The position numbers and the translations under genes were made by a program. The notes beneath the pieces are model-generated. The model had not been told where the DNA came from. It saw only the letters and a program-made list of their open reading frames with translations, and made no database searches. From Simmondsia chinensis (Eukaryota > Streptophyta > Magnoliopsida > Caryophyllales > Simmondsiaceae), in the NCBI GenBank assembly GCA_018398585.1, contig JAGTTD010000026.1:811001-875000 (forward strand): 64,000 bases of DNA, read 5' to 3'. Within the stretch, counting starts at the first letter, position 1; each line of letters begins with the position of its first letter. Below, piece by piece: positions 12,501 through 35,866 of this stretch.

Positions 12501-15449
12501 AAACAAAGACAGGGAAAGTGAACGCGCACTTGGCCACCTTGGCAATAACGAGCAATCCGCTAGTGCCTTTGTCCAACCTATGCACAATCCCAGGGCGAAT
12601 GGAAGCACCAAATGCGGTCCCTTCGCAAGCGACAACGTTGATATCATCATCATCCTCAGAAAGCCATTCCGCGTTTGTCAATGCAACAGTCGGAAGCCTG
12701 CAATGGTGCAATACTGCATTCACAAGCGTCCCCTTTGCATTTCCAGGGGCCGGATGGACAACCTGAACACATAGCACAACTCGTTACCTAAAAATAGTGA
12801 ATTCAAAGCTATATTTATAGGCTAATTGAATCCTATTGAATCTAAGGAGATAAATACTAAATTAAATAGGTAACTACTTCTCCAAAATAAACACAATGAG
12901 ATTATTAACTAAAATAAGGATAAGTAAATTATCATGTTAACTAAAAAAATGTATACTATCTTCTAATTTTATCAAATGGTCTAACGAAATCAAATTAAAA
13001 AAACCCGAGTCCAGCATAAGAGAGGGAAGGGAGATAAGACAATGTTTTAGTTCTATTTAGACATTATTTATGTTAAGGAATTTGTCCTTTCAATATTCAA
13101 AATTTGAGCATTTATCACTTAGATAGCCTGACATTTTAATATATACAATGAAGTATCTCGATGTCTGGAAATTTTATCACATAGAATTATGAATGGTGGT
13201 TACCATATGTGGAGGTTTGTTAATGACTAACACATGGTCGTCCTCATACTTGATGTCCAAAGGAATATCCTCGGGTTCCGCCTTCAAGGGTTGCAATTCT
13301 GATATTGTGCAGTTAACCTTGTCTCCCAATTTAACTGTGTACGAAACCTACATAACACCAGAAACTGTGTTTAAACTCGGAAACAACACTAACCAACACA
13401 AGAGGCACCCAAGGTATACTTCGGGGTGTAAATGAGCCGAGCAAGCTATGGATACAAATGAGCCAAGCCAGCTTGTCATAAAGCTCGAAAGGCTCGGCTC
13501 ATTTAGCTTAATGAGCCGAGTTTGAGAATAGTGAAGCTCGAGCTCCTAGGCTTGCGAATCTAAATGAACCTAAATGAGTTTATCTTATTACAATTTATTA
13601 GCATAATTATGCCTAATTGAGCTAAGTTTGAGCCTAAATAAGCCAAGCTCAAGCTTAAATGAGCTTAGATTGAGCTTAAAATGAGCCTGAACAAGAAATT
13701 TTAGCATGGAGCTCTATGAGTTGATTTTGAGCCTAAATGAGCCAAGCTCGAGCTTAAACTGAGCCTAAACAAAGCAAGTTTAGCTTGGAGCTCTCTGAGC
13801 TAAGTTCGAGCTTAAACAACCTTAAGATGAGCCAAAACAAGTTAAGGTTAGCGTGGAGCTCTCTAAGCTAAGTTGGAGCTCAACCGAACAGAGATCAACC
13901 TATGATGAGTCGGGTGTAAGTTTAAAGTTTTCCAAGGTCAACGAGCTTCAAGCCAAGCCAAGCCCCAAGCTTCACAAGCTCAGGCTAGGCTCATCTTAGC
14001 TCAGCTCATATGCACCCCAGGTATAATCACCGGTTCAGCTACAGACTAGCTCAAAGAAGCCAAATACTTTCGTTTTGATAGGTGTGTGGAGATGGGGGAT
14101 CCAAACCCATGACGTCTTATTCCAAATCCTCAACCTTGGTAGATATAACATTAGACCGAAGCCTTGTTGACCATGAAGCCAAATACAATAATAACTAAAG
14201 TTCTACTGAAACTGACCAATTGACAAAAATTCGGCCAAATATCAATCCTTGTTCCCTAACTATCAACCAAAAAAAAAAAAAAAGGTCAATCGTTACACCC
14301 TAGTTTGAGAAGCTTGGTTGTTAGGCTTATGTATGAAGCTTGGTTTTCAGTAAGTTATTTTGGTGAGCTCAGGTGCGTGACCTATAAATATGTACTATAG
14401 TTGTGTGAGTAGTTGTCTTCTACGCTATCATCTTGTGCTTTTCTCTTTGAAAATAGTGAAAACTCTCTAGACTTGACTCTGTCACAAATCAACAACCACC
14501 AAGAAAATGAAATTTTACAAGCACGATTATTAGGGGTAAATGATCCGAGCCAGCCCACAAGTGTCATAAAGCATGGTGAGCCAAAATGCAACTCTCTCAT
14601 AATGTAGCTGCTACACGGTGAGCCACCTACCTTCCTCAATATAGTTGTTGTACGGCGAGCCCCCAACCTTTCTAAATGTAACTTTAGACAGAGAAAGCTA
14701 TAAACTCTCACACAACTCTCAATCACAATACCTCCCAAACCAAATCTCTCACTCTCCCCCTACCCGAGTGCCCCCTCTGTGCGTCCCTTTACAGAATCCA
14801 AATGCCTCACATGTTTCCTCTTCGACTTCTCCAACCTAAACCATAACCCTTTCCTCCTTTTATAACCAAGTTACCTAATCCTAATCACAATCAAATTAAG
14901 TAACCTAATCTCATTCAAATCTCACCTAAATCAAATCATAATCAAACATAAAACTCAAATCCTCATTAATTTTGAGACAAATAATACCACAACATATCAC
15001 ATATCTCACAATTCCAACGTAGCCAATTTAACTATACTCACATGCTAAGTTCTTACATAATAGATAGACCATAGAGAGAGAGAGAGAAAAAGAACCTTAT
15101 CAACAACGCAGCCATTAACGGAGACAAGGCCAGATCGAATACTAGATTGAACTCTCCCTCTACTAACACCATCAATTCTGGACGAAATCCAAGCGTCCAA
15201 TCTTGCTTTTCCGGCGCCGATCTCCACAGTCTCTTCCAGTCTTACTCCGTCGTAACTGTTTCTCCGGTCCGCAGAAAGTGAGCCTCCGGCGGAGGTAGAG
15301 AGTGATCGGAGCAGTTTCGAAACCCTAAGTGGAAGAAGAAGTCTAGGGTTTGGTGGGAAGTGGTGGAGAGAGAGTGCTGAGGTGTTGAGCGCCATCGTCG
15401 TTTTGGCACCGGAGGAAATCAAGTTCCGATGGTAACTGGACAACTCCAA
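9515..15449 (-). CDS. RNA pseudouridine synthase, RluD family (plastid type)
   Basis: Isomerises uridine to pseudouridine in structured RNA. Seven exons join in frame: 15449-15096, 13347-13204, 12762-12538, 11848-11646, 11318-11240, 10560-10385 and 9620-9515 (stop). All introns are GT-AG and the sum is 1287 nt, or 428 residues. Order: a Ser/Leu-rich leader resembling a transit peptide; an S4-like RNA-binding segment (about 75-145, with [15 protein letters not shown]); the catalytic domain with [15 protein letters not shown] (Asp about 230); then [24 protein letters not shown] and [11 protein letters not shown]; and a terminal FSCPPPPDF block. A second Met at 15395 (MALNTSA) could be the real start, giving 410 residues. 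From memory it matches Arabidopsis At1g76050 (RNA pseudouridine synthase 2, chloroplastic). Introns hold MITE and GAGCTC-rich repeats, and a 5S-headed SINE begins 17 bp upstream of the first ATG. Confidence 0.93.
10845..11165. repeat. GAGCTC-rich repeat in pseudouridine synthase intron
   Basis: Starts with GGAGTGTATATGAGCCGAGT and consists of interleaved GAGCC/AGCTTAAAC/GCTCG phrases, like the MITEs at 13420-14018 and 41816-42237. No clear TSD. A second piece lies at about 11345-11640 in the next intron. Confidence 0.55.
11345..11640. repeat. GAGCTC-rich repeat in pseudouridine synthase intron
   Basis: Same phrase family as 10845-11165. It occupies almost the whole of the 327-bp intron between the exons at 11318 and 11646. 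Confidence 0.5.
11885..12420. repeat. Dispersed repeat, also present at 38395-38960
   Basis: Begins near GGCAAATGTGTCATGTCGTA and contains an ACCCGTTTAAT core. The same phrases recur, inverted, at 38395-38960, and the right-end motif (TCGTG...TTATCATG) recurs near 23650-23690. Probably a MITE; boundaries not fixed. Confidence 0.5.
13420..14018. mobile_element. GAGCTC-rich hAT-like MITE
   Basis: Begins GGGGTGTAAATGAGCCGAGC and ends in the imperfect inverse, AGCTCATATGCACCCC. Flanks share AGGTATA(C/A) (13412-13419 and 14019-14026), an 8-bp TSD with one mismatch. The interior is hundreds of bases of AGCTC/GAGCC/CTTAAATGAGCC phrases. It lies in the first intron of the pseudouridine synthase gene. 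Confidence 0.7.
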
Positions 15450-15465
15450 CTTATCGTGACGACTA

Positions 15466-15704
15466 CTATAGGAACATACACCAGTGCCTCAAGGGGTCCC
15501 GCCTAAATAGGGTCTGGGATCAGATATACGTAACCTTCTCCCTTCAGGGTGTTAATCTCAAGAGAGGCTATTTTCGAGTGTCTCCAACCTGAGGGTGAGG
15601 ACTTTCCAGGAGGTGACCCATCCTGATACTGCTCTCACCGAAGCATGCTTATCTTCGGAATTTTAATGAGATCCGGTGACGACGTGTTTGTGCCCTCTTT
15701 GGTA
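15466..15704 (-). mobile_element. 5S rRNA-headed SINE beside a gene start
   Basis: Full-length minus-strand copy: the 5S-like head is the reverse complement of about 15600-15690, the body lies at 15475-15600. Flanking direct repeat TCRTGAYGACTA (15454-15465 and 15705-15716, two mismatches). It lies immediately upstream of the pseudouridine synthase ATG and points the same way, so its internal 5S-type promoter would transcribe toward the gene. Confidence 0.75.
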
Positions 15705-15720
15705 TCATGATGACTAATAT

Positions 15721-16195
15721 TCGGGGTGTAAATTAGCTGAGCCCACTCACGAGAGGTTACGAGTTGGCTTGTTATAAAGCTTAAAAGGCTTGGCTCGCTT
15801 TGAGCTTGAGTGGAGTCAAACCAGTTCGTTTAATTTATCGAGTCGAGTCCGATCCTAATGAAGCTTGAGATTGTAGGCTCGCGAGTTTAAAAGTGCCTAA
15901 GCGAACTCTTCTTAATATGATATATTAACTTAAATATATCCAATCGAGCCATATTTGAGCATAAATAAACCAAACTCGAGCTTAAACGAGCATAGATTGA
16001 ACTTAAATGAGCCTAAATATCGCAAGTTTAATTAAAAGCTCGATGAGCTTAGAAAGAGTTCAACCAAGCCAAGCTGAGGCCTAACCTTTGACGAGCTGAG
16101 CTTGAGCTTGAACTTTTAGAGCTTAACAAGAACAAGCCAAGCCTTGAGCCTGGCAATCTCGAGCTCGCCTTGACTCAAATACACCCCTAATTAAG
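15721..16195. mobile_element. GAGCTC-rich hAT-like MITE
   Basis: Starts TCGGGGTGTAAATTAGCTGAGC and ends GACTCAAATACACCCC, the same inverted ends as 13420-14018. The TSD is unclear. Confidence 0.6.
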
Positions 16196-17326
16196 ACTTG
16201 TTTGGTAATCAGGTAAAACAGATAAGAAAGGGAATGTAAAGAGGGGTAAAAGAAGAAGATAATGAAGTATCTATCCTTATTTGGATATACTTAATAAAGA
16301 AAGGTAAATAAGGAGGAGCAAATTGAGGTCATTATTGTGCTAACTATTCGATTTATTAATGATCCATCTATATGGGGAATGACTCGTGAGAGAGTGAAAA
16401 AGTGAATTTTGGCCAACTCATTTGGTTGCTCACACCTGGTCAAATGAACGGCCCAAAATTCACCATCTGACTTATCTTATTCTTTCCTTCTCAGTCTCTA
16501 CCTTAGCGGGAATCTCTTTAAGATGCTGAGTTGCTGTCGTTGTACATATGTGTGTGTGTATGTATGCATAATACAATGGTAAGGAGGTATAACTATTGGC
16601 TTCCTACGTGAAGCCTTGTTTTATCTACTGTAATGAGTTATGTAAACGGAGCAGAGGATCAAGCCGCCAAGTTACCGGAGCGTATATGGACTAGCCAGTT
16701 CTCACGGGCACTTTGTTTCGAGCCCCAACCTATCCAAGGTTTATTTTGAGACGACTAGGATTTCTCTTGTGTTGCTATAAATCCTAGAGTTTGAAAGAGA
16801 ACTGTGAGCGTGAAAAAAATTCTCTATAAACTTCCCAAAAATGATGAAAATCCTTGTACCTCCATCAATATAGGCACAATTGGTTAAACCACGTAAATTT
16901 TGTGTGCTGTTTCTTTTTCTCGTCAAAGCTTTTGTCATTCTTTTGGTTCGTTTCCCTGACAACAAAAATACCCTAAGAAGGGCCACCAACATATGAAGAG
17001 GGAGGAAATAAGCTTCGAACCCGATACTTCATACTCAAGGGTGGATAGCCTAAATACTACATCAAACCCAACAGCTCTAACAAACTGTTAACGCTGGCTA
17101 AGCACACCCCTGTTCAAACTTGACTCATTAAACTTATCGAGCCTCACAAATCAAACATAAACAAGCTGTTATCAATATCGAACACGAGCAGCTTAATCAA
17201 TGCTTATTTCATTTATACCATGGCATTAACTTTATATAAAATTATACAATACAAAAAGGAAAAAAAAAAATACACACATTGGTATACAATTATTTTTCAC
17301 AAGTTATGAACAAACAATTAAATGAA
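16196..17326. other. Intergenic region between kinase and pseudouridine synthase genes
   Basis: No gene seen. AT-rich, with short ORFs only (for example 16741-16992, minus) that show no family resemblance. It should hold the 3'UTR of the kinase and the promoter of the synthase, but I cannot fix either. Confidence 0.4.
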
Positions 17327-29230
<11,904 letters not shown>

Positions 29231-29485
29231 CGGAAATGAAGGAGGTTAAAGAAACGACTGTACCAAAAAGTTTAAATTAATAGGTGAAGATTCAAAATTG
29301 ATTCGATTATTTATTTATTTTTATTTTTTTGGGATAAGAAGTGGAAATTGGGGGGATTAATGGGGGAGGTTTGAATGATGCTTTGCGTTCGACGTTGGAA
29401 ATGGTGAGATTCGGGGGTGTTTGTAATTGTAATGGAGTGAGCAAGAAAGGAACAACAAAATAAATAAATAAATAAATAAAGAGAA

Positions 29486-29492
29486 CTTTATA
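29486..29492 (-). promoter_or_regulatory. Candidate TATA box of the CDPK gene
   Basis: TATAAAG on the minus strand, about 256 bp upstream of the proposed ATG, followed by a pyrimidine-rich leader. Position and sequence fit a plant core promoter; nothing else confirms it. Confidence 0.4.
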
Positions 29493-29499
29493 TTATGAA

Positions 29500-30345
29500 A
29501 AATTAGTAGTTGGATAACTTAAGATTTAAATATTTATTATTTAGATATTTTAATATTTTAATATATATAATGGGTTATTGTAAGTTTTAGATATTTATTA
29601 TTTTGATACTTTAATATTTTATAATTTTATCAATTAAATACTCTTTTGTTAAATTTTTTTGTTAAAAATACTAAAATTAAATATGATTTCAATAATACAT
29701 TAGAATTTGATATTTTTGGTCGAAAAACCCAAATATGACATATATTTATGGGAATTTTTAGGTGGATGTTCTAAAATTTGAGCATTTATTATTTAAATAC
29801 CTTAATATTTTAATATGTATAATGAGATATTCTGAGTTTTAGACATTTTATTACTTTGGTGCCCTGATATTTTAAAATTTTATCAATCAAATACTCTTCT
29901 GTTAAAATGTTGATAATTTTTTGTTAAACAATGCTAAAATTGAACATGATTTCAATAATAGATTAGTACATTCATTAGAATTTGATTTTTTTTTTTTGTC
30001 AAAAAATGTGAAAATGACATATTTATGGTAATTTTTAGGTGGTCTATAACAATATTCAGTAAATATTTTATCACAATTTGTTAATTTTTTTATAAAAATA
30101 TTCTCACTATCTTATATATTATCATATTTCTGTAATTTTTTTTTTAACATTATCATATTTATGTATTATATCAACATTTTCTGTACAAAAATTGATCAAA
30201 TTCTTACAAAAATTCATTAAATTCCGTCATGGAATATTTAAGTGATCAAATATTCAAAACTCAATATACCACATTATATATATTAAAATATCATGATACT
30301 TAAGTAATAAATGCTCAAATTTTAAAGTATCTAACTGGTAATTTC
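29500..30345. repeat. AT-rich MITE-like repeat in two tandem units
   Basis: Two related units of about 240-280 bp (about 29515-29762 and 29763-30045). Each contains CTTTAATATTTTA-like, TTTTATCAATYAAATACTC and GACATATWTTTATGG blocks. A third, inverted end with GATACTTAAGTAATAAATGC closes the element near 30345. Same family as 32265-32815, 48415-48870 and 52935-53430. Confidence 0.6.
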
Positions 30346-30604
30346 CCTTATATTAACTATGTGTAGTATAACAATCATATTTAAATTCCCCTTTTGTTTC
30401 TTATTGTTTCAGCAATAAAAATTAAAGAAAGACTATCAAACCTTTACAGTTCCCACTAAATTTTATTTATGTGTTGCATTGGGAATTAAAATTGCAATTC
30501 AATGTTCCAAACAAGTGGATTTCAATTTTAAAAAAAGGGTAAAATTTAATCTTAAATTAATTATATAAATATATATATGTGGATGGGTCGCTTTAGCACA
30601 AAGG

Positions 30605-30675
30605 GCACCAGTGGTCTAGTGGTAGAATAGTACCCTGCCACGGTACAGACCCGGGTTCGATTCCCGGCTGGTGCA
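30605..30675 (+). tRNA. tRNA-Gly (anticodon GCC)
   Basis: A complete 71-nt cloverleaf. The acceptor stem GCACCAG/CTGGTGC pairs perfectly with discriminator A at 30675. The anticodon loop CTGCCAC gives GCC (glycine), the T arm reads CCGGGTTCGATTCCCGG, and the D arm AGTGGTCTAGTGGTAGAAT carries box A. No intron and no encoded CCA. A run of T follows at once. The cloverleaf is intact, so a functional nuclear gene is likely. Confidence 0.96.
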
Positions 30676-30684
30676 TTTTTTTTT
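30676..30684 (+). terminator. Pol III terminator of tRNA-Gly
   Basis: Nine T residues directly after the tRNA 3' end. Confidence 0.9.
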
Positions 30685-30728
30685 AAGCTTTCTATTTTTC
30701 TTTTTTGGGTGAGGAATACACTAATGAT

Positions 30729-30965
30729 CTCACGTAGAGGTGACAATCGAGTCATTTGAGTCGGGTTGGTTGTATCCGTTTGGGTTTTGGTCATTTTATT
30801 TTACAATAAACTCAAGTTAGGTTGGGCACCGGTCATTTTCCAGTTTTACCCATACTTGGGGTCGGGTTGGGTATGGGTCAAGTTTTTTGGGGTTCGGGTC
30901 ACTTTAGTCTGTTCGGGTCAATGCTAGGTTGGGTTGTATGGGTTCGGATCATCATAATCTTACTA
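30729..30965. repeat. GGGTCGGGTT-rich MITE-like repeat
   Basis: Starts GAGGTGACAATCGAGTC and holds repeated GGGTTGGGTATGGGTC phrases, like the element at 6056-6619. The right end is not clear. Confidence 0.5.
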
Positions 30966-31049
30966 CTTGGTGTCTTGGTAGCATGAACCATTTACAAAGT
31001 TCAAATTGTACTCCAAATAATTTATATTTGAACCATCATATTTTTATCA

Positions 31050-31268
31050 ATGCGTAAGTATCGAATCCTATTAGAACTCCGAAGTTAAGTGTGCTTGGGT
31101 GAGAGTAGTAACAAAGTGGGTGACCTTGTGGGAAGTCCTGACCCCTCAGGTAGGGGGTACTCGGGAAATAGTCTCTTTTCAGGGTAGCACCCTGAAAGAA
31201 GAAGGCTGCGTACATTTACCCCCAAAACCCTGCTTAGGTGGGAGCCCTTGGAGCACAGGGAATGTTGG
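31050..31268 (+). mobile_element. 5S rRNA-headed SINE
   Basis: The 5S-like part (TTAGAACTCCGAAGTTAAGT, GCTTGGGTGAGAGTAGTA, TGGGTGACC) is at 31068-31135. The SINE body (GGGTAGCACCCTGAAAG, CCCTGCTTAGGTGGGAGCC) follows to about 31268. The extreme 5' end is diverged. Confidence 0.75.
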
Positions 31269-31877
31269 TTTTTTTTTAATTTTTTAATATATATATATAT
31301 ATATATATTTATTGTATTTATCAATATAGATGCTCAAAGATCTTTTATGAAGTTCCATTGTACACCTACCAAGTAATAACTCTTATTGAATTTAATATAT
31401 TTTTTGTTAGGAGCACCCACAAACACAGAAACCCTATATCGAAATAGCATCATAAACGAAAGGATAATTGAGGAATAACATCAAGAACACCGGAATTTAC
31501 GTGATTCAACCGAAGCTTACATCCATGGAAGGGAGTATAATAAATCCACTATATCATTAGAATATTACCTGAGACGTCTAAACTCTCAACCCTTTCTCAA
31601 CGCTATGTCCATATATACAACCCTAGTGTATATGTAGAGCCTCCCGCACTGAAATCCCGAGTGTGATATGGGCCTAAATTAGATTGACCCAACCCTTTGC
31701 GTTATAATCTAGACCGAATACAATTAGACTACGCAAATAACCCAACATTTTCCATTAAACCAAAAGAATGATGCTCTAATTAACTAAAGGCCCAAAGAAT
31801 GAGCATAAATATCAGCCCATTGGCCCATAAAAAATCTCACTAAACTTTCTTTATATTAATAAAGACATAACAACATC
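31269..31877. other. Intergenic DNA with a TA microsatellite
   Basis: A (TA)n run lies at about 31287-31308. The stretch 31415-31740 (AATTTACGTGATTCAACCGAAG) has a near match around 41430-41480, so it is probably another dispersed repeat that I cannot classify. No gene. Confidence 0.4.
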
Positions 31878-32070
31878 TGTTAAATTTCACCGGGCCATTG
31901 GGCTCGAGTCATGAAATTGGCACACATGAGATATACATGTAGGTCCAAGTGGTGTTTCATTCTAAAATCAATTGGTATTAGGTGGAGTAACCTATTAGAC
32001 ATATATTGGTCTTTTCTTTCTTACAACTCCTATATGACATTCACATTTAACTCACATATAGAGTTATTAA
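31878..32070. repeat. Repeat E copy
   Basis: Runs from TTAAATTTCACCGGGCCATTG through GAAATTGGCACACATGAG and TTAGGTGGAGTAACC to CTCACATATAGAGTTATTAA. It is intergenic, so the family is not confined to introns. Confidence 0.65.
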
Positions 32071-32264
32071 AAACACAGATAAATCCAAACTTGGAGGAGG
32101 CAGAGATGAGCTTTGAACCAAATATAATCTTACTTGATGGTTTGCGAGATAAACCATTATACCAAGACCATTAGCTCAGTCTCAACAAACTGTATAAGAA
32201 CTGGGCCTCCGAACAACCAGCCCAACTACCTAAAGGAAATAAGAAAAACATGCTGAAAATACGG

Positions 32265-32815
32265 AAAATTATCACTTAGGTACTTTGAGATTTGGTCATT
32301 TAGCACCTAGGTTATCTGACATTTTAATATATAGAATAAGGTACACTGAGGTTTCAAAATTTTATCATTCAGGTATCCTATGCGAGAATTTGGTGAATTT
32401 TTGTAAAAATTTCAACATTTTTTACTATAAAACATTGATGTAATACATGATTACAATAATATGTACGAGCCATATCAATTTTTTCGACGAAGATCAAGCA
32501 AAATTCGAAAAAAAGTCACTAAATTATGATCGAAGATATCGACATATTAATCAAATAATGTGGTATGTTAGAATTTTACGATAGAAAATTATAACATTAT
32601 GATAGAAAACACATATATGTTATTATAACTATGTCCTATGTTAGTAATTTTTAATAGAAATCTATATAATTTTTAAAAATGGTATCTAATTGATAAAATT
32701 TTTAAACTTTAGTGCACCTAAGTGATAAAATTTTTTAAATCTTAGGGTACCTTATTATATATTGAAATGTCAGGATACCTAAATGATAAATTTCTGGAAA
32801 ATAATTATACAAAAT
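32265..32815. mobile_element. Long-TIR AT-rich MITE
   Basis: The left end GGAAAATTATCACTTAGGTA and the inverted right end (AGAAATTTATCATTTAGGTA) begin inverted arms of about 90 bp or more. Flanks CTGAAAATA and TGGAAAATA match at 7 of 9 positions, a possible 9-bp Mutator-type TSD. Confidence 0.6.
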
Positions 32816-32937
32816 TTTTGTTTAATATATAAAATATCTTTTAGGAATAAAAAGAAATACGATACATAATATGTTATGCATTTATTGAGTTTTCAGTTGT
32901 AAATAAATGTTCTGCAATGTTTTTATTGCGTTCTTTT

Positions 32938-33330
32938 GGATTATTTATGTCAAAGGTCCCTGTATTTTAATTATTATGTCAATTTAGTTTTCATAATTTT
33001 AATTGTGTCAATTCAGTCCCTGTATGATACAAAATGTGTCAATTTAGTCCTTTGGTCAAATTTAAGTTAAGTTTATGATGTAATTTTGAACGGTAAAATT
33101 ATGTTAGATGCAAGTAACTTATTACAAATTCACTCGTTTACTTAATTTAACTCAACTCGCAACTGAACCATTAAAAATTTCATGAAAAACTTAATATAAA
33201 ATTTTCTTTAAGGACCAAATTGACGCATTTTGAATTGTATAGGGACAAAATTGACAAAATTAAAAGTATAAGGACTAAATTGATATAATAAACAAAGGCT
33301 AGGGACCTTCGACATAAATAACCCTTTTTT
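32938..33330. mobile_element. Long-TIR MITE (GGTTATTTATGTCAAAGGTCC family)
   Basis: The left end GGATTATTTATGTCAAAGG and inverted right end GGGTTATTTATGTCGAAGG match. Both arms continue with CCCTGTATT/TCAATTTAGTCC-like sequence. Same family as the outer element at 60460-62277. No clean TSD here. Confidence 0.7.
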
Positions 33331-33958
33331 TGACAGCGGTACGGATAAATGGCACCGAGTATATCTCATAGGGAAGGATCTGCTTAGAGCATTAGTGAAA
33401 ACAATGAAGCCCGTATTTGAATTAGGCATCGAGGACCATTAAACCACTGAATAAATATGATGCCTAAATCTTGCTGCCAATCAGTAACCATGTTCGATTC
33501 TCTAAAATAATGAGTAAACATAATACTACTTCTTGCTAGTTAGTTTCTTTTATCTGCAAAATCTTCGGAGCAACCATCAAGGGTGCACATTAGTTTAAGG
33601 TTGGAATAGACTGAAGATTGAACTATCTTAAAAATACTTAACGTAAAATTCATGTATATTAATCTTCGGTCCAGTCTCAGACCAACTCAACCGAACACTG
33701 ATCAGGCCCATGATATATTATGACCAAAGATTGGACCAATATATGGTTGGTCCAATATGACCCTTGACCGAACTGGTCAGTGTAATCTGGTACACTCGTC
33801 TGGAATAACACCTGTTCACACTGATGGTACAAAATAAGACTGAAAAAGTAAATAATTTAAAATAAACAAAGGTCCCATACCATAATCAAAGTCAGGCAAT
33901 AAGGGAGCATCCTTTGTGATGCTAAACTTTGTAAAATGGTCCGCTATAAAATTAGCAT
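33331..33958. other. Intergenic DNA, nothing recognised
   Basis: No gene or bounded repeat seen. Confidence 0.35.
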
Positions 33959-33972
33959 TTCTACAGGTATGA

Positions 33973-34022
33973 ACAACAACAACAATCCCAGTGCCTCAAA
34001 AGGCTCTCGCATAAGTAGGGTT
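33973..34022 (-). mobile_element. Severely 5'-truncated SINE with TSD
   Basis: Only about 50 bp of SINE 3' end remain (AACAACAACAATCCCAGTGC and CTCTCGCATAAGTAGGGTTT), flanked by the 13-bp direct repeat TACAGGTATGAAC at about 33963-33975 and 34024-34036. A truncated retroposition event. Confidence 0.65.
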
Positions 34023-34312
34023 TTACAGGTATGAACGAAGCATATATTTCTGAAAATTAATTAAAATTAAAGAATCGAATTTTGTATTAGCAAGCTTTAC
34101 GCGTTGGTTTAATGAACAATTCAAGTGTTTCATTTATTTATAACCCAGTGTTTCATGTGACAAAATTAATTGACTTTTAAATTGATCAATGAATAAAAAA
34201 AAAGAAGGAGATGACGTGGGTGATAATCTATTTATTAATTTATTTATATTTTGATTGTGTTAGATTATTAAATATACAGAACAACTACTGTATTTGATAT
34301 AGTGGTTAGACT

Positions 34313-34410
34313 TCTGTCCTGAGTGTTGTGGGGTTTTTTTGTTTGTTTTCGGTCCTTGCATTGTACTATAGCGCTTTCTCGGGCTTGTATTTAAATTATC
34401 GAAAAAAAAT
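34313..34410 (+). mobile_element. Short LINE 3' end with 13-bp TSD
   Basis: A 98-bp insert ends AAATTATCGAAAAAAAA, the LINE 3' terminus seen repeatedly in this window. It is flanked by the perfect direct repeat TAGTGGTTAGACT (34300-34312 and 34411-34423). Confidence 0.75.
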
Positions 34411-34423
34411 TAGTGGTTAGACT

Positions 34424-34740
34424 ATCCATTAAGTTAATGCTTCGTTGCTTTAGTTCAGTTCGTTTTTCTTGGTGTTGTAGAGAGGCGAATTTGCTGTCCA
34501 TGTTGTGGCAGAGAATCACAGATTGAGAGCATGTTCCCATGATTGGGTGGAGTTTCCGTCTCCATCAATTTTGTTTCCTATTCCACTAAATTGTTTCAAC
34601 GTGATTATCTCTACTTCACAGACTAAACATGTGTCATTAAAGCAACTATCGACGGTGAAATTAAGGTTCTACAATAAGAAATTGACGACCTCAAATGCTC
34701 AGCAGGCTAGTTTAGCTCTCATTGAAGGATGGAACTAAAC
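34424..34740. other. Unassigned DNA with a 77-codon ORF
   Basis: Contains an ORF at 34505-34738 (plus) with no family resemblance that I recognise. Possibly retroelement debris. Confidence 0.3.
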
Positions 34741-34751
34741 TTGAACAACTT

Positions 34752-34930
34752 TTTTTTTCCCGATAAATTGCGACAAAGTCGCTAAACAAGCGGGCCACTA
34801 GCTAGGCGAGGCCTGAGTCCAACCGCAGCAATACGGGGACCAATAACAGCTAACACAAAATAAGAAAACATGATCAAAACGCTCTCATCAAAACATGATA
34901 TAGCAACCACCGAGCACAGTTGAAAGAATT
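34752..34930 (-). mobile_element. LINE 3' end with 11-bp TSD
   Basis: Minus-oriented: a T-run, then CGATAAATTGCGACAAAGTC (the reverse of the LINE 3' terminus) and GGCGAGGCCTGAGTCCA. Flanked by perfect TTGAACAACTT repeats (34741-34751 and 34931-34941). Confidence 0.75.
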
Positions 34931-35164
34931 TTGAACAACTTACAGGACAACTTTGGGAAGGATATAGAAAAAGGCTAGATATCTTCTCATATCGACCCTT
35001 TGAAAAGTACAGATTTCCCGGGAAAAATTCATATTTTTGTTGAAAGAATTTTTTTGTAATTTCTTGCGTAAGGATTCAGAAAATATCGGGTTGTGTATTG
35101 GACCACGGTTGATAATGTCCTTGATAATATGGGGTTTGGACCAACGCGGAGGAAATTGATTTTA

Positions 35165-35385
35165 TAGCGTTTCACTATGCCCTTTGGGCTTAAAGTATAG
35201 ATATTGCACAGACTCACCTCATACCTTAAGCTTAAATTATTTTAATATTAAAATGGGGGCTGTTGAGATTCAAACTCGTGACCCTTTGGTCAATAAGACT
35301 CTGATACCATGTCAAAGAATTATCTTTCCCAAAAGCTCAAACTAATAAGTGAAGGCCCAAGATTGATTTTATATTCTAACATCGG
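35165..35385 (-). mobile_element. tRNA-derived SINE copy
   Basis: Shows reversed box B (GAGATTCAAACTCGTGACC), the reversed box A region (CTCTGATACCATGTCAAAG) and CCAAAAGCTCAAACTAATAAG, the same unit as in the arrays. Confidence 0.65.
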
Positions 35386-35599
35386 GGCCTTCCTCAAATA
35401 GGCCTCCTTTCGCCATTCTTGTTTGTTCTTGTTACGGAAGCTTTGAATTAACTAATTAATGAGGCTCTTAGATCTAGTGAAGTTAAGGGCATTCTGTGTT
35501 GTTCAATATCAACAACCGTTTCCAAAAGTAGGCGTGGATGACCCTTTTCTTTGCTGGAATTCGGGTTGTTTCGTGCAAGTGAACTAAAATTGTCTTAAA

Positions 35600-35866
35600 A
35601 AACGAACTTAGAATAGAAGGAAGCCTTCTGAGACATCTCGATGCAATTGGGAAACTAGAAGAGGTGGCGCGGTGTTTTGATTTCGCTAAAAAATATGATG
35701 GAACTATTAGTTTCGCTGATGCTATATGAAATCGAGATCCATGGCCAAGCTTTGCTTCTTTTTTTTCGGTTTTGATTTGGTTATGTTCGTTTATTTCCTT
35801 ATGTCCATTTTGCCCCGGTGTCTGGCACCTTATTTGCGCTTGTTATCAATTATCAAAAAAAAAAAA
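35600..35866 (+). mobile_element. LINE-like 3' fragment: ORF1-like tail plus poly(A)
   Basis: The plus strand reads KLEEVARCFDFAKKYDG and then a stop near 35729. About 120 bp of T/G-rich 3'UTR follow, ending TTATCAATTATC plus a 13-A tail. The peptide recalls the EEAVQVIEMGKKLGL end of the element at 58557-59930, but more distantly. The 5' boundary is unknown. Confidence 0.45.
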
